From positions 1 to 64,000 of the forward strand of contig CAYWNA010000012.1 of NCBI GenBank assembly GCA_964459305.1: DNA of 64,000 bases, given 5' to 3'. Below the pieces are notes generated by a model. The model was given only the letters and a program-made list of their open reading frames with translations, was not told the DNA's origin and made no database searches. Every line of letters starts with the position of its first letter. The first letter of the stretch is position 1. This document shows, piece after piece, positions 33,693-42,335 of the stretch. Both the position numbers and the translations under genes were made by a program. Source of the stretch: CAYWNA01 sp964459305. Its GTDB lineage: Bacteria > Planctomycetota > Planctomycetia > Pirellulales > Pirellulaceae.

Positions 33693-35585
33693 ATGACTCG
33701 AATCATCGGAACCGGATTCATAACCACGCTGCTGGCTTTCGCTTTGGTTGCGCACCCGCGGCAGGCAACAGCCGCCGACGGGAGCGGCGCGGTGCCGTTT
33801 CCGGCGTCATCGCCGGCGGAGTTCGGCGGTGTGCAGTTTCATATCGGGCCGGCGAGCGGCCGTTCCGTAAACACGCTGGTCATGAGGAACGGAGAACGCG
33901 TATCGATCCCCGTCAGCATGCGCGGCGCGCGCCAGATTGCCCTCCTTCACACGGCTGTGCGTCTGTCGGATGTCGCTGAAGGTCAAATCGAAATCGAGTA
34001 CGAGGGGGCCGATGAGCCGCGCGTGCAGCGGTGGCCGCTCCGCGACTGGCAGGCGCGATTGACAGCGCGGCCGGACGAGGCCATCGTGAACGGACTATGG
34101 TGGTATTGCCGGGATAAGGGATTGGTGACAGACGATACCAATGCGAAGGTGTACATCGAACGAGTCGAGGTGGACCCGGCACGGCGCGTCGAGTCAATTA
34201 CCCTGGCCGTGCCAAAGCTGCAGCGGGCGGAGTTTCGGATCTGCGCCGTCTCGGTGTTGGGCGCCGAGTCGGATGCATGGACGTCGATCGATCTGACAAA
34301 ACAGTTCAATGCGGACACGATTCTGGCCGAGGACACGCCACCGGTCGACGAAAGGGTGTACTTCGCTACGAAAGAGGCGGCCCCGTTGGCTCTGGCTGAT
34401 CCGCGCGAGGTGATGCGATCGAACCCGGACATCATCGTGTACGACCCGACCGGCGGCCGTCCGCGCCCGTGGAGCGAGGTGCCGCGGTTCAACGAGCATT
34501 TCTTCGTCCTGCCGTTGAGGCCAGGAAAGCTGATCGCATTCTGGACCAGCGAGACGCACGAGATCCGCTACGCGTTCAGCGAGGATGACGGCACGAGTTG
34601 GTCCGGAGCATCGCTGCTGACGCAGCGCGGGGCCTGGCAGGTGCCAATCCTCTCGCCTAGCGGCAAGCTCTACGTCTGCTACACCGACGGTGCGATCAAC
34701 GGCGGGTTCAATTGGGTCACGTCAACCGACGGCGGCAAAACGTGGCGGGAGCCAATTCGGCGGAAGTTCGCCAGGTCGGAGATCGATCATGCCGATGAGT
34801 CCGTGGAACCGCGTTGGATCTCGCCGACGGTGCCGTTCTGGGACGCGGAAGGGCGGCCGATCGTGGCGTATACGTTGTGGGCCAGTCGCAAGGGTTTGCC
34901 GGGCGGAACCGGTCCGGCAGGGTTCTGCGAGATTCAGCTGCTGCGGATCAACAATTTGGACGCTAATCCGGCCGTAGAGGATCTGGAAATCGAATGGCTG
35001 AATCGCGAGCGGCCGATCCGCGTGCCGAGCCCCGATGCCCCGGGCGCCAGTTTCGCACAGGAGCCGTACATGGTCGCGCTGCCGGACGGGCGCATCTTGA
35101 TGGCGATGCGCTCGAACCGCGGCGAGATTTGGTACACGGTATCGCGCGATGGCGGGTCATCGTGGCGTGATCCGGAGCCAATGCGTTATTACGACGGTGG
35201 GCCCGTATTGAAGAACCCCGTGTGCCCGGCGCCGGTCTTTCGCTTGGCGCGAGGTGACTTTGTACTGCTGTTCAACAATAACAACGGATTCGTGTACGGC
35301 GCCACCAAGCGATGGGGACAGTTAAACCGCCGGCCGGCGTTTCTCAGTCGTGGCGAATTTCGCAAGGACGCGCATCAGCCTATCTGGTGGAGTGATCCCA
35401 TCCTCTTCATCGACAACGCGGGCAAGTCCTTCCGCGAACGTCTCGAAGCGGCGCCATACGTGAGCATCACCGAAGTCGGCGGGCGTCGTGTACTGTGGTA
35501 CCCCGACCGTAAAGCGTTCCTGCTGGGCAAGATCCTACCGGACAGTTGGCTGGATCAGATGAAAGTGCCGGCGCACAGCGAGTGA
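33693..35585 (+). CDS. Secreted sialidase-like BNR propeller protein
   Basis: 630 residues from ATG 33693, chosen because GGAG lies 8 bases upstream and a signal peptide follows at once (MTRIIGTGFITTLLAFALVA, then HPRQATAADG); an upstream in-frame ATG at 33669 would misplace the signal. The N-terminal third is an unassigned beta-rich domain. The C-terminal two thirds carry Asp-box blades (SEDDGTSWSG, STDGGKTWRE, SRDGGSSWRD) of the six-bladed sialidase fold. Such enzymes cleave terminal sialic acids or related sugars; the full catalytic Arg triad was not traced, so the substrate is open. Its start lies 33 bp after the upstream glycosidase-like gene, so it is probably in one operon. Confidence 0.82.
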   Translation: MTRIIGTGFITTLLAFALVAHPRQATAADGSGAVPFPASSPAEFGGVQFHIGPASGRSVNTLVMRNGERVSIPVSMRGARQIALLHTAVRLSDVAEGQIEIEYEGADEPRVQRWPLRDWQARLTARPDEAIVNGLWWYCRDKGLVTDDTNAKVYIERVEVDPARRVESITLAVPKLQRAEFRICAVSVLGAESDAWTSIDLTKQFNADTILAEDTPPVDERVYFATKEAAPLALADPREVMRSNPDIIVYDPTGGRPRPWSEVPRFNEHFFVLPLRPGKLIAFWTSETHEIRYAFSEDDGTSWSGASLLTQRGAWQVPILSPSGKLYVCYTDGAINGGFNWVTSTDGGKTWREPIRRKFARSEIDHADESVEPRWISPTVPFWDAEGRPIVAYTLWASRKGLPGGTGPAGFCEIQLLRINNLDANPAVEDLEIEWLNRERPIRVPSPDAPGASFAQEPYMVALPDGRILMAMRSNRGEIWYTVSRDGGSSWRDPEPMRYYDGGPVLKNPVCPAPVFRLARGDFVLLFNNNNGFVYGATKRWGQLNRRPAFLSRGEFRKDAHQPIWWSDPILFIDNAGKSFRERLEAAPYVSITEVGGRRVLWYPDRKAFLLGKILPDSWLDQMKVPAHSE

Positions 35586-35738
35586 CTTCTTGGTCGATAA
35601 CGTTCCCGCGTCAGCCGCGAAAGGAAAACCAGAGGATGAAAAAGGGGATGCAGCTCTTTTCCGACGCATCCTCCGCAGCATCTCGATTCGTCGGAATGAC
35701 GCGCCAATGAATCCGCAGGCCGTGTCCGGCCGTCGGGG

Positions 35739-35825
35739 TCAGTCCAGAGCAACGTGCGTCATCTCGAAATCGTCGAACCAAGTCTCGCCGGTGTTCGTCT
35801 TGTCGACCGTCAACAGGCAGGTTAC
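35739..35825 (-). pseudogene. C-terminal remnant of a secreted carbohydrate-binding protein
   Basis: On the minus strand a frame ends ...TNTGETWFDDFEMTHVALD then TGA. GETWFDDF is typical of the last strand of secreted carbohydrate-binding jelly-roll domains. The frame is closed by a stop only about 28 codons upstream and has no start, so only the tail of a gene is left. The call rests on a short motif. Confidence 0.35.
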
Positions 35826-36116
35826 TCAACGCGGAAACGTATCGGCACGGATCAGCTCGCGACGGTGATGTGTGACAGAGCGATGAAAACTCCTTGCGCA
35901 GATTTCAAACAGGAAAATGTTGGACAAGAAAATCCAGAGATCGTATCTTCCTGTCTTACATATTCCTGTATAGGCTCTTTGGTTGCGACTCTGCCCCGCC
36001 AAGAGCTACCAACCAACCGCACGGCAATACAACGGCCGGTGATGGGTTAGAATACCTGCCGATTCAGTGCCAAAGGCAGTCCTATGTCAGCCTAGTGTGG
36101 AGATTCTTATCTAACC

Positions 36117-36246
36117 GAGGGCGTCCGGGAATTCGAGACGTTAGAATCCATGGTTTTCGGGAGGGCGAGGCTCCCGCCGAGCCGCGCGTGCATGTCGGAA
36201 ATGCGGCTCAGCGGGAGCTTCGCCCTCCCAATTCCCGGGCACCCTC
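36117..36246. repeat. Nested inverted repeat (27-bp inner arms, 17-bp outer arms)
   Basis: Inner arms 36159-36185 and 36203-36229 pair at 25 of 27 positions (they begin GGGAGGGCGAGGCTCCCGCC). Outer arms 36117-36133 and 36230-36246 pair at 15 of 17 (GAGGG...CCGGGAATT). The whole 130-bp block could fold into a long interrupted stem. It lies about 80 bp upstream of the SGNH hydrolase gene. Confidence 0.8.
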
Positions 36247-36325
36247 ATCCAACCATGAAGGCCGCGATACAATTCGAGTTTCTCCGTTGCGGTCAACCGA
36301 GATTCGTGAAAGGACATCTGAAGCC

Positions 36326-37621
36326 ATGAAACCTGCATTTCTAACATTCGTCATTCTCGCTGTCAGTTCGACGGCTATTGCGGAAGAGCCGTCCCCCTAC
36401 GGAAGCAAGGAAGCCTGGCAGCAGGCCGTACCAGAGAATTACCATCGCCGTCCGGAGTTCGCTTTCGTCGAGACGGATGCGGACTTGCCGCGCGTGCTGT
36501 TGATCGGCGACTCGATCTCCATGTCCTACACCGTCGGCGTGCGTCAGCGGCTGACCGGACTCGCGAATGTGTATCGCGCTCCGGACAACTGCCGCTCGAC
36601 CAGGCAAACCCTGGCGGAAATCGAGACGTATCTCGGCGGTGTCGAGTGGGACGTCATCCATTTCAACTGGGGCATTCACGATATTACTCATCTGAATGAT
36701 GAAGGCCGGGCCGTTCCGCCACCCGAAGGCAAACATCAGGTGGGATTGGAGCAGTACAAGGGCAATCTCCGTAAGCTCGCCGAGCGACTGAGGAAGACGA
36801 ACGCGAAGCTGGTCTGGGCCTCGACCACGCCTGTCGGGCAAAAGACGGAAGTGAAAGGCTACCGGCGCGACCGTGACGTCGCGGCTTACAACGCTGCGGC
36901 GGTTGAGGTGATGACGGCGGAGCAAATCGCTATCAACGATCTTTACGCACGTGCAAAACCCCACGCCGAGGAGTTGCTGAGCGACGGCGTTCATTTCAAC
37001 CGGAGTGGGCAGGAGTTTCTGCCCGAGGTCGTGTCAGAAGCGATTCGCTCGCAGTTGATGTGGTTTCGCGAAGATTTCACGGAGACGCCGCCGGAGATTC
37101 CTGTCCAGCAGAAGCACCTCGCCAATCCGGACCTGATCCTGAAGCGACTGGGGCCCGGCGAAGGACAAATCAAGCGGAGTTTTCACGAGACCATTCCTGG
37201 CGATCCGCACTACGTCTGGTCCGGCCTGTGCCCAGGCCGATGGGCTGTTGCGTTTGAGCACCGGGTTTCGTCCGTCGATTTGTCGAGACACGGCAAGGTG
37301 CGCTGGCGGACGAAACAGTCGGCGGATCGCGTGCTGCGCGTAATCGTCAACACCGGAGACGGCTGGCTGGTTTCGGATCGGGGGACACCCCAATCCAAAG
37401 ACTGGATCGTCGACGCAATCGATCTTACCAGATGCCGTTGGTTCCGGCTGGACATCGAGAGCGTTACAAAAGGTGAACTCATCGAGAATCCGGACTTGAG
37501 CAACCTTCGTGACATCGGTTTTACGGATCTGATGCCCGGCGGACAAAGCAAAGCCTGCTCGCGGCTGGACTGGATCGAGGTGTATGGAAGAACAGGCCAA
37601 CGGAGGAAGGGCATACGATGA
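36326..37621 (+). CDS. Secreted SGNH/GDSL-type hydrolase with C-terminal accessory domain
   Basis: 431 residues from ATG 36326, which is followed by a signal peptide (MKPAFLTFVILAVSSTAIAE); an open stretch extends upstream through the repeat but is not coding. SGNH blocks are visible: VLLIGDSISMSY with the nucleophile Ser, the block III Asn-like region HFNWGIHD, and the catalytic Asp/His pair in LSDGVHFNRSG. Such enzymes are usually esterases, often deacetylating polysaccharides. Residues about 245-430 form a second beta-rich domain ending RLDWIEVYG, perhaps carbohydrate binding. Its stop overlaps the next start (ATGA at 37618), so it is translationally coupled to the BNR protein. Confidence 0.87.
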   Translation: MKPAFLTFVILAVSSTAIAEEPSPYGSKEAWQQAVPENYHRRPEFAFVETDADLPRVLLIGDSISMSYTVGVRQRLTGLANVYRAPDNCRSTRQTLAEIETYLGGVEWDVIHFNWGIHDITHLNDEGRAVPPPEGKHQVGLEQYKGNLRKLAERLRKTNAKLVWASTTPVGQKTEVKGYRRDRDVAAYNAAAVEVMTAEQIAINDLYARAKPHAEELLSDGVHFNRSGQEFLPEVVSEAIRSQLMWFREDFTETPPEIPVQQKHLANPDLILKRLGPGEGQIKRSFHETIPGDPHYVWSGLCPGRWAVAFEHRVSSVDLSRHGKVRWRTKQSADRVLRVIVNTGDGWLVSDRGTPQSKDWIVDAIDLTRCRWFRLDIESVTKGELIENPDLSNLRDIGFTDLMPGGQSKACSRLDWIEVYGRTGQRRKGIR

Positions 37622-39078
37622 GTCAAACATCACCTGTCATTTTTGCAGCGGGTCTACGATTCGGCGTGTTGCTGGCGACTGCGGCTCTGGTCGTTCAGCC
37701 GATGCTGGTTACCGCAGACGATGCGGCGAAGATTCATCGCGAACGGATCTCGTCGATCGGCAGCGAGCGGGCAACGTCGGGCAACGGCAATAAAATCGTC
37801 ACGGTCGGCGGCAAAACACATGTCGTGTGGCAGGACGCCAATAGAGAGGGCTACTTCGCCCGCATCCGCACGTTGGATCATATGACGGGCGAATGGTCGC
37901 CGACCTATACGATCGGCGAGGGACGCGATAACCACGCGCGGCCGACGATCACCGTCGACAGCCATGGGTACCTGCATGTGATCATCGGCGGACATCACTC
38001 GGGCTTGCAGTACCGCCGCAGCGTGCGGCCCGGTGCCGCATCGGAGTGGACGGAGATTGAAACGTTCGGCAAGACCACGTACCCGCTACTGATCTGCGGG
38101 CCCGACGACACGCTCTACTTGACTGGCAGGCATGATGCGGGCTGGCAGGGAATGGACTTCTTCGCGAAGCCGCCGGGCGAGAAGTGGCAACATCGCGGAT
38201 TGCTCGTTGCCAAACAGAAACGCTACCAGTTCTACGCCGCCTACCACAATGCGCTTGCCTGGGGGCCAAACCACAAGACCTTCCATATGTCGGTCGGCTT
38301 TTTCATGGGAGACAAGGTGCGGCAAGGTGAACACGCGCGAGACCCGCAGGGACTCCACCAAGCCGTCGGCTACATGCGCAGCGAAGACTTTGGCAAAACT
38401 TGGACGAGAGCTGACGGCGCGTCGATCGAGCTTCCCGCCACAACCGACACCATCGATCTGATCGACGAAGGGATTCGCGCGCGTGACGCGAGGGACAAGC
38501 CCAAGCCGGGCATTCAGCATTGCGGTCTAGCCGTCGATTCGCAGAATCGTCCCTACGTCGTCTACGTACGCCACACGCCCGACCCCGGACGCATTTTTCT
38601 GGTAACGCCCGACGGCAACGGTGGTTGGGAACACCGACCGTTGCAGGTGGCCGTCGCCAAGCGTTGGCCGGGTTTGGCGGCCATTGGCTGCAACGTGTCC
38701 GTGACGCGCGACGACGTATTGTGTCTGATGCTGACGCTGGCGCCGCTGGAACATCCGAAAGCCAATTGGAGTCCCGGCATCTACGGCCGGCCGGCGTTCT
38801 GGCTGCGCGATCACCCGAACATCCAGCGTCTTGCCCGGCTCGAATCCCGCGACGACGGCCGGACATTCACTTCAAGAGACCTCATCCCCCACGATCCCGA
38901 CCGGGGCACTCTACTGCCCACCCAGGAAAAACCCAACGGCTTCAACGGAGCCTCCGCCGGCAAACTCCCGCCGCTGCTCTACTTCGAAGGCCTTTCCCGC
39001 TATCGCAAACCGGGCGAAATCATTCAGAATGACGTGTTCTTTGTGCAACCAAACGCAACGAAAGGACATGCACGATGA
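37618..39078 (+). CDS. Secreted BNR_4-type beta-propeller protein
   Basis: 486 residues, coupled by ATGA overlaps to the genes on both sides. The N-terminal hydrophobic segment (GLRFGVLLATAALVVQPMLV) is an export signal. The body shows the BNR_4 pattern: IRTLDHMTGEWSP, DNHARPTITVDSHGYLHVI, then blades SEDFGKTWTR and SRDDGRTFTS. The family includes seven-bladed propellers related to some polysaccharide lyases and glycosidases; activity cannot be assigned. The context (SGNH hydrolase before, sialidase after) points to glycan breakdown. Confidence 0.8.
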   Translation: MSQTSPVIFAAGLRFGVLLATAALVVQPMLVTADDAAKIHRERISSIGSERATSGNGNKIVTVGGKTHVVWQDANREGYFARIRTLDHMTGEWSPTYTIGEGRDNHARPTITVDSHGYLHVIIGGHHSGLQYRRSVRPGAASEWTEIETFGKTTYPLLICGPDDTLYLTGRHDAGWQGMDFFAKPPGEKWQHRGLLVAKQKRYQFYAAYHNALAWGPNHKTFHMSVGFFMGDKVRQGEHARDPQGLHQAVGYMRSEDFGKTWTRADGASIELPATTDTIDLIDEGIRARDARDKPKPGIQHCGLAVDSQNRPYVVYVRHTPDPGRIFLVTPDGNGGWEHRPLQVAVAKRWPGLAAIGCNVSVTRDDVLCLMLTLAPLEHPKANWSPGIYGRPAFWLRDHPNIQRLARLESRDDGRTFTSRDLIPHDPDRGTLLPTQEKPNGFNGASAGKLPPLLYFEGLSRYRKPGEIIQNDVFFVQPNATKGHAR

Positions 39079-40832
39079 ACCACTTCTTGTCCCAAAGCTG
39101 GCTGCGTGTGCTTCTGGCGATGAGTGCGGGCTTTTGCCCATCGTCGTTGCCTGCCGCCGAAATGGCCTTCGTCGCGAAGGGACGGATCGAAGCGGCGTGC
39201 GCGGACGACGGAAAGTGGAAGCGTGGCGATGGGTATGTGACGTCGACCGGCAGACACTACCTCTACGCTAACCGCGGATTGGGCTCGGGCGATTTCCAGG
39301 TGCGGGCGCGGTTGAGCCTCGATCGCTTGGACGGAACGGCGGCGGCTTTCGTGATGGATGGAAACCAGTTTGGCTTCGAGGGGCAACACGGCAAGATGTT
39401 CGTCCAAGGGCCGGTGTTCGGCAAGAGTCGCGCCATTGCCGATCCGAAGGAGTTTATTGCGCCGGGCAAGCCGTTCGACTTGGCAGTCACTCGCCAGGGA
39501 AAGACGCTCAGCTTTTGCATTGATGGGAAGGAGGTTTGGACGACGCCTTATGCGCCGGATCAAGTCCGGTCATTGGGTCTGCGGCCGTGGCGGTCGACGA
39601 TGCGCATCTACGAATTCTCGGCAACGGGTCGTTTGATCGAAGCGTCTCTGCCGATGCAACCGGTCCAGCCGAAGGAACTGGCGCTTCCGACAATCGACAT
39701 TTCCGAAGAGACGAATCGCCATGTGATCGTTGCCGCGGGCACCGAGACCGACTATCGCGGCCAGGTCAACACGGTGCTGATGGCCGATGGCAAGACGATG
39801 TTCGCGGTTTGGTCCATCGGCCACGGCGGTATGTGCGGACCGATGAAGAAGAGCACCGACGGCGGACTCACATGGGGCGACATGCTCCCGACGCCCGAGA
39901 ACTGGAGGAGTGTCGGCAGTTGCCCGTGCATCTTCCGGCTGACCGACACGAAGGGCACCGAGCGGCTGTTTGTGTTTGCCGGCCGGCCGAAGCATTACCA
40001 ATCGATGTCACTGGATGGCGGTGAGACGTGGACGCCGATGGAGTGGACGGGCATGTACAAGCCCGGTGGCAATACGGTGGTGGTTCCCATCGACGGCGGA
40101 CGCGGGCATCTGTTGCTTGTGCAGCGCGGCCCCGTGTCACAGCCGTTGAATCAATCGACCCAATCCGTCTGGCAGGCGGTCTCGTCCGACGGCGGTTTGA
40201 CCTGGGACGATTATCGGAAGGTCTGCGAAGTACCGGGGGCGGTTCCCTGCGAGCCCGAACTGATTCGCTCACCTGACAGCCGCCAGTTGCTTTGCCTGAT
40301 GCGCGAAAACTCACGGCGGCTCAATTCGCTCATGATGCTCACCGACGACGAGGGCAGGAACTGGTCGGAGGCGCGGGAGCTTCCGGCCAGTCTTACGGGC
40401 GACCGCCACATGTCCTGCTATGCGCCGGACGGACGGCTGGTGGTGGTTTTCCGCGACCGGGCTCGGAACAGCCCGACGTACGGACACTTTGTCGCGTGGG
40501 TCGGCACCTATGACGATATTCGCCGCGGCCAGCCCGGCCAGTATCGCATCAAGCTTCTGCACAGCCACGCCGGCCCCGACTGCGGCTATTCCGGCCTGGA
40601 GTGCCTGCCCGATGGCACCTTCGTGGCCACGACTTACGTGAAATACCGTCCCGGCCGCGAAAAGCACTCGATCGTCAGCGTCCGTTTCAAATTGGAGGAG
40701 ATCGACAGCAAAGCTGCCGGAATGCCACGAACCGCACGTTTTTCCTGCAAGCCCATACCGAGTTGCTGCTTGCTCGACTCGACCGAAACGCAAAACTGCG
40801 CGAAATCCACTTCGTCCACGCACGTTCGATGA
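39075..40832 (+). CDS. Secreted sialidase-family protein, probable 3' frameshift
   Basis: 585 residues. The signal peptide (LSQSWLRVLLAMSAGF onward) is followed by a LamG-like domain (about 35-190) and an Asp-box propeller (STDGGLTWGD, SLDGGETWTP, SSDGGLTWDD, TDDEGRNWSE). The start overlaps the previous stop (ATGA). After VRFKLEEIDSKAAGMPRTAR the frame yields Cys/Ser-rich, non-propeller sequence (FSCKPIPSCCLLD). In the +1-base alternative the codons look well used to a stop at 40933. The switch is at a run of five T (40739-40743): one more T would join them. So the last about 30 residues as written are doubtful. Substrate unknown; sialidase fold is secure. Confidence 0.8.
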   Translation: MNHFLSQSWLRVLLAMSAGFCPSSLPAAEMAFVAKGRIEAACADDGKWKRGDGYVTSTGRHYLYANRGLGSGDFQVRARLSLDRLDGTAAAFVMDGNQFGFEGQHGKMFVQGPVFGKSRAIADPKEFIAPGKPFDLAVTRQGKTLSFCIDGKEVWTTPYAPDQVRSLGLRPWRSTMRIYEFSATGRLIEASLPMQPVQPKELALPTIDISEETNRHVIVAAGTETDYRGQVNTVLMADGKTMFAVWSIGHGGMCGPMKKSTDGGLTWGDMLPTPENWRSVGSCPCIFRLTDTKGTERLFVFAGRPKHYQSMSLDGGETWTPMEWTGMYKPGGNTVVVPIDGGRGHLLLVQRGPVSQPLNQSTQSVWQAVSSDGGLTWDDYRKVCEVPGAVPCEPELIRSPDSRQLLCLMRENSRRLNSLMMLTDDEGRNWSEARELPASLTGDRHMSCYAPDGRLVVVFRDRARNSPTYGHFVAWVGTYDDIRRGQPGQYRIKLLHSHAGPDCGYSGLECLPDGTFVATTYVKYRPGREKHSIVSVRFKLEEIDSKAAGMPRTARFSCKPIPSCCLLDSTETQNCAKSTSSTHVR

Positions 40833-40933
40833 CGCGGCGTGGTAAGATCATCTGGAGCGGCGATAAACCGGTCGCGTCCGTCAGGTTGACTTTCGACGGA
40901 GCAACACCAGTCGTTTCCACCAATGGCCAATGA
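40739..40933 (+). pseudogene. Out-of-frame continuation downstream of the sialidase gene
   Basis: A frame shifted relative to the sialidase encodes FFLQAHTELLLARLDRNAKL, then EIHFVHARSMTRRGKIIW and a tail ending in a TGA stop at 40933. Codon choice is gene-like (GC-rich third positions), whereas the sialidase frame here is not. It has no start of its own. It is either the true C-terminus of the sialidase after a one-T slip at 40739-40743, or the tail of a deleted neighbour gene. Confidence 0.5.
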
Positions 40934-40999
40934 AGGTGATTCCAAGCTCGTTTCTTGACTTGGCGTTAAACGAGTAAGTTGAACTCAAAGACACGTACC

Positions 41000-42058
41000 A
41001 TGAGCCACAGGACAGTCAACACACGGAATCTCGGTATGCCCCTGATGCTGTTTGCGAGTTTGCTGGTCATCACGACCGATTGTTCCGCTTTGTCGGCGCA
41101 TGACACAGGGCGACCGTATCGGACGTTCAAGAAGACAAACCAGATCGTGCTCGACGTTGGCGCGAAGGGTAAGTTCGATTCAACGCAAGCCAAGTATCCC
41201 TGCGTCCTGAAAGTCGGCGATGAGTGGTGGATGTGGTACAACGGCCGGGCCGATGATCGCTTTACCGGTTCCATCGGCCTGGCCACGAGTCAGGATGGTC
41301 TGCGGTGGACAAAGCAAAACAACGGCGATCCCATCTTCAAACACGGCCCGCGCGGGACGTTCGATTCGACCAAGGTCGATCATCCGGCCGTGCTCCGTTT
41401 CGATGGTAAGTTCCACATGTGGTACACGGCGGGCGACAACAACAGCCGCTACACGATCGGCTACGCCACCAGCCCGGACGGCGTCCATTGGTTGCGCGAG
41501 AACCATGCTCGCCCGGTTCTCGGCCCTGGAGAGCCGGGCCAGTTCGACGATCAGGTTGTGCTGCACCCGGCAGTTGCCCGGGATGATTCCGGGATATTGC
41601 ACATGTGGTACAACGGCGTCGGTCCACAGAAATCGTTTCGGGTCGGTCACGCGAGGAGCCGAGACGGCATTCAGTGGGCGCGTCAGAATCATGGCAAGCC
41701 GGTACTTGAGCCAAGCGTCGTCGGCGACTTTCACGAAGGGTACGTCTACAACGTGTTTGTGATGCTGGAAGACGGCCAGTTTCACATGTGGTACAGCGCT
41801 TGGGCTCGGAACGAACGCAAGTGGGGACCGAATCACAATTGCGTTACCCACGCGGTCAGCTCAAACGGCGGCGAGTGGAAGAAGGACCCAACTCCGACCC
41901 TCACCAACGGAGCCGTGGGCAGTATTGATGAATATGCTTGCTTTGCCTGTAACATCGTTGATCGGGGCGGCGAGTTGTGGATGTACTATTCCTCCGGCTC
42001 AGGAAGCACGGGCGGGCCGTATCGTGTCTCTTTGGCAACATGCCATTTGTCGGAATAG
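41000..42058 (+). CDS. Secreted five-bladed propeller hydrolase-like protein (GH43/GH32-like)
   Basis: 352 residues from ATG 41000; TTG 40979 and ATG 41036 are alternatives, and no strong ribosome site decides. The hydrophobic segment LGMPLMLFASLLVITT is an export signal. Repeated blades have the pattern HMWY/WMWYNG ... G.A.S.DG..W (EWWMWYNGRADDR, FHMWYTAGDNNSRY, LHMWYNGVGPQK, FHMWYSAWARNERK), the five-bladed fold of GH43/GH32/DUF377-type glycosidases and phosphorylases. The catalytic acids were not assigned. It follows the sialidase at a short distance and ends the rightward run of carbohydrate genes. Confidence 0.8.
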   Translation: MSHRTVNTRNLGMPLMLFASLLVITTDCSALSAHDTGRPYRTFKKTNQIVLDVGAKGKFDSTQAKYPCVLKVGDEWWMWYNGRADDRFTGSIGLATSQDGLRWTKQNNGDPIFKHGPRGTFDSTKVDHPAVLRFDGKFHMWYTAGDNNSRYTIGYATSPDGVHWLRENHARPVLGPGEPGQFDDQVVLHPAVARDDSGILHMWYNGVGPQKSFRVGHARSRDGIQWARQNHGKPVLEPSVVGDFHEGYVYNVFVMLEDGQFHMWYSAWARNERKWGPNHNCVTHAVSSNGGEWKKDPTPTLTNGAVGSIDEYACFACNIVDRGGELWMYYSSGSGSTGGPYRVSLATCHLSE

Positions 42059-42064
42059 GGTCTG

Positions 42065-42223
42065 TCATGAAGTGCGGAGCGATGCTTTCTGAACGACATA
42101 ATCGTCGACCAGCAGTTGCTTAGCGGTTCCGACGTCAAACGTCGCAGCAGCCGGCGGCTTGCTGGTGATTCCAAATGTAGCTACGGCACAAATGGCGAGC
42201 CGAATCCAGGAACTCTGCGACAT
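42065..42223 (-). pseudogene. N-terminal fragment of a secreted protein (VDDYVV type)
   Basis: From ATG 42223 on the minus strand: a 52-codon frame, MSQSSWIRLAICAVATFG (signal peptide), then FDVGTAKQLLVDDYVVQKAS and a stop at 42065. The phrase LFVDDYL-like after the signal is common at the start of secreted propeller hydrolases in planctomycetes, which are usually several hundred residues long. Only the head is left; the rest has been lost where the plus-strand hydrolase gene ends. I found no ribosome site. Confidence 0.6.
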
Positions 42224-42335
42224 CCGCTGACTTGGCCGCAACTGGCCATCTGTCCACAAGTGCCGGATGCCATGATACGCCTGATCGGACGTTGTTGCGT
42301 TCCTCAGTCCCCATCCACAGCTGGACTCCGCACGA

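Larger units (their letters stand above)
35586..36325. other. 740-bp gap with a gene remnant and a nested inverted repeat
   Basis: No intact gene. It contains a minus-strand remnant at 35739-35825 and the compound inverted repeat at 36117-36246. The rest shows no coding pattern I can support. Confidence 0.55.

Noticed and set aside
32025..33755. A 576-codon minus-strand open frame under the glycosidase-like gene
   Set aside because: Antisense shadow in GC-rich coding DNA; no start signal and no recognisable domain.
35894..36325. Upstream extension of the SGNH hydrolase to 35894
   Set aside because: It runs through the nested inverted repeat, and a signal peptide begins at the ATG at 36326.
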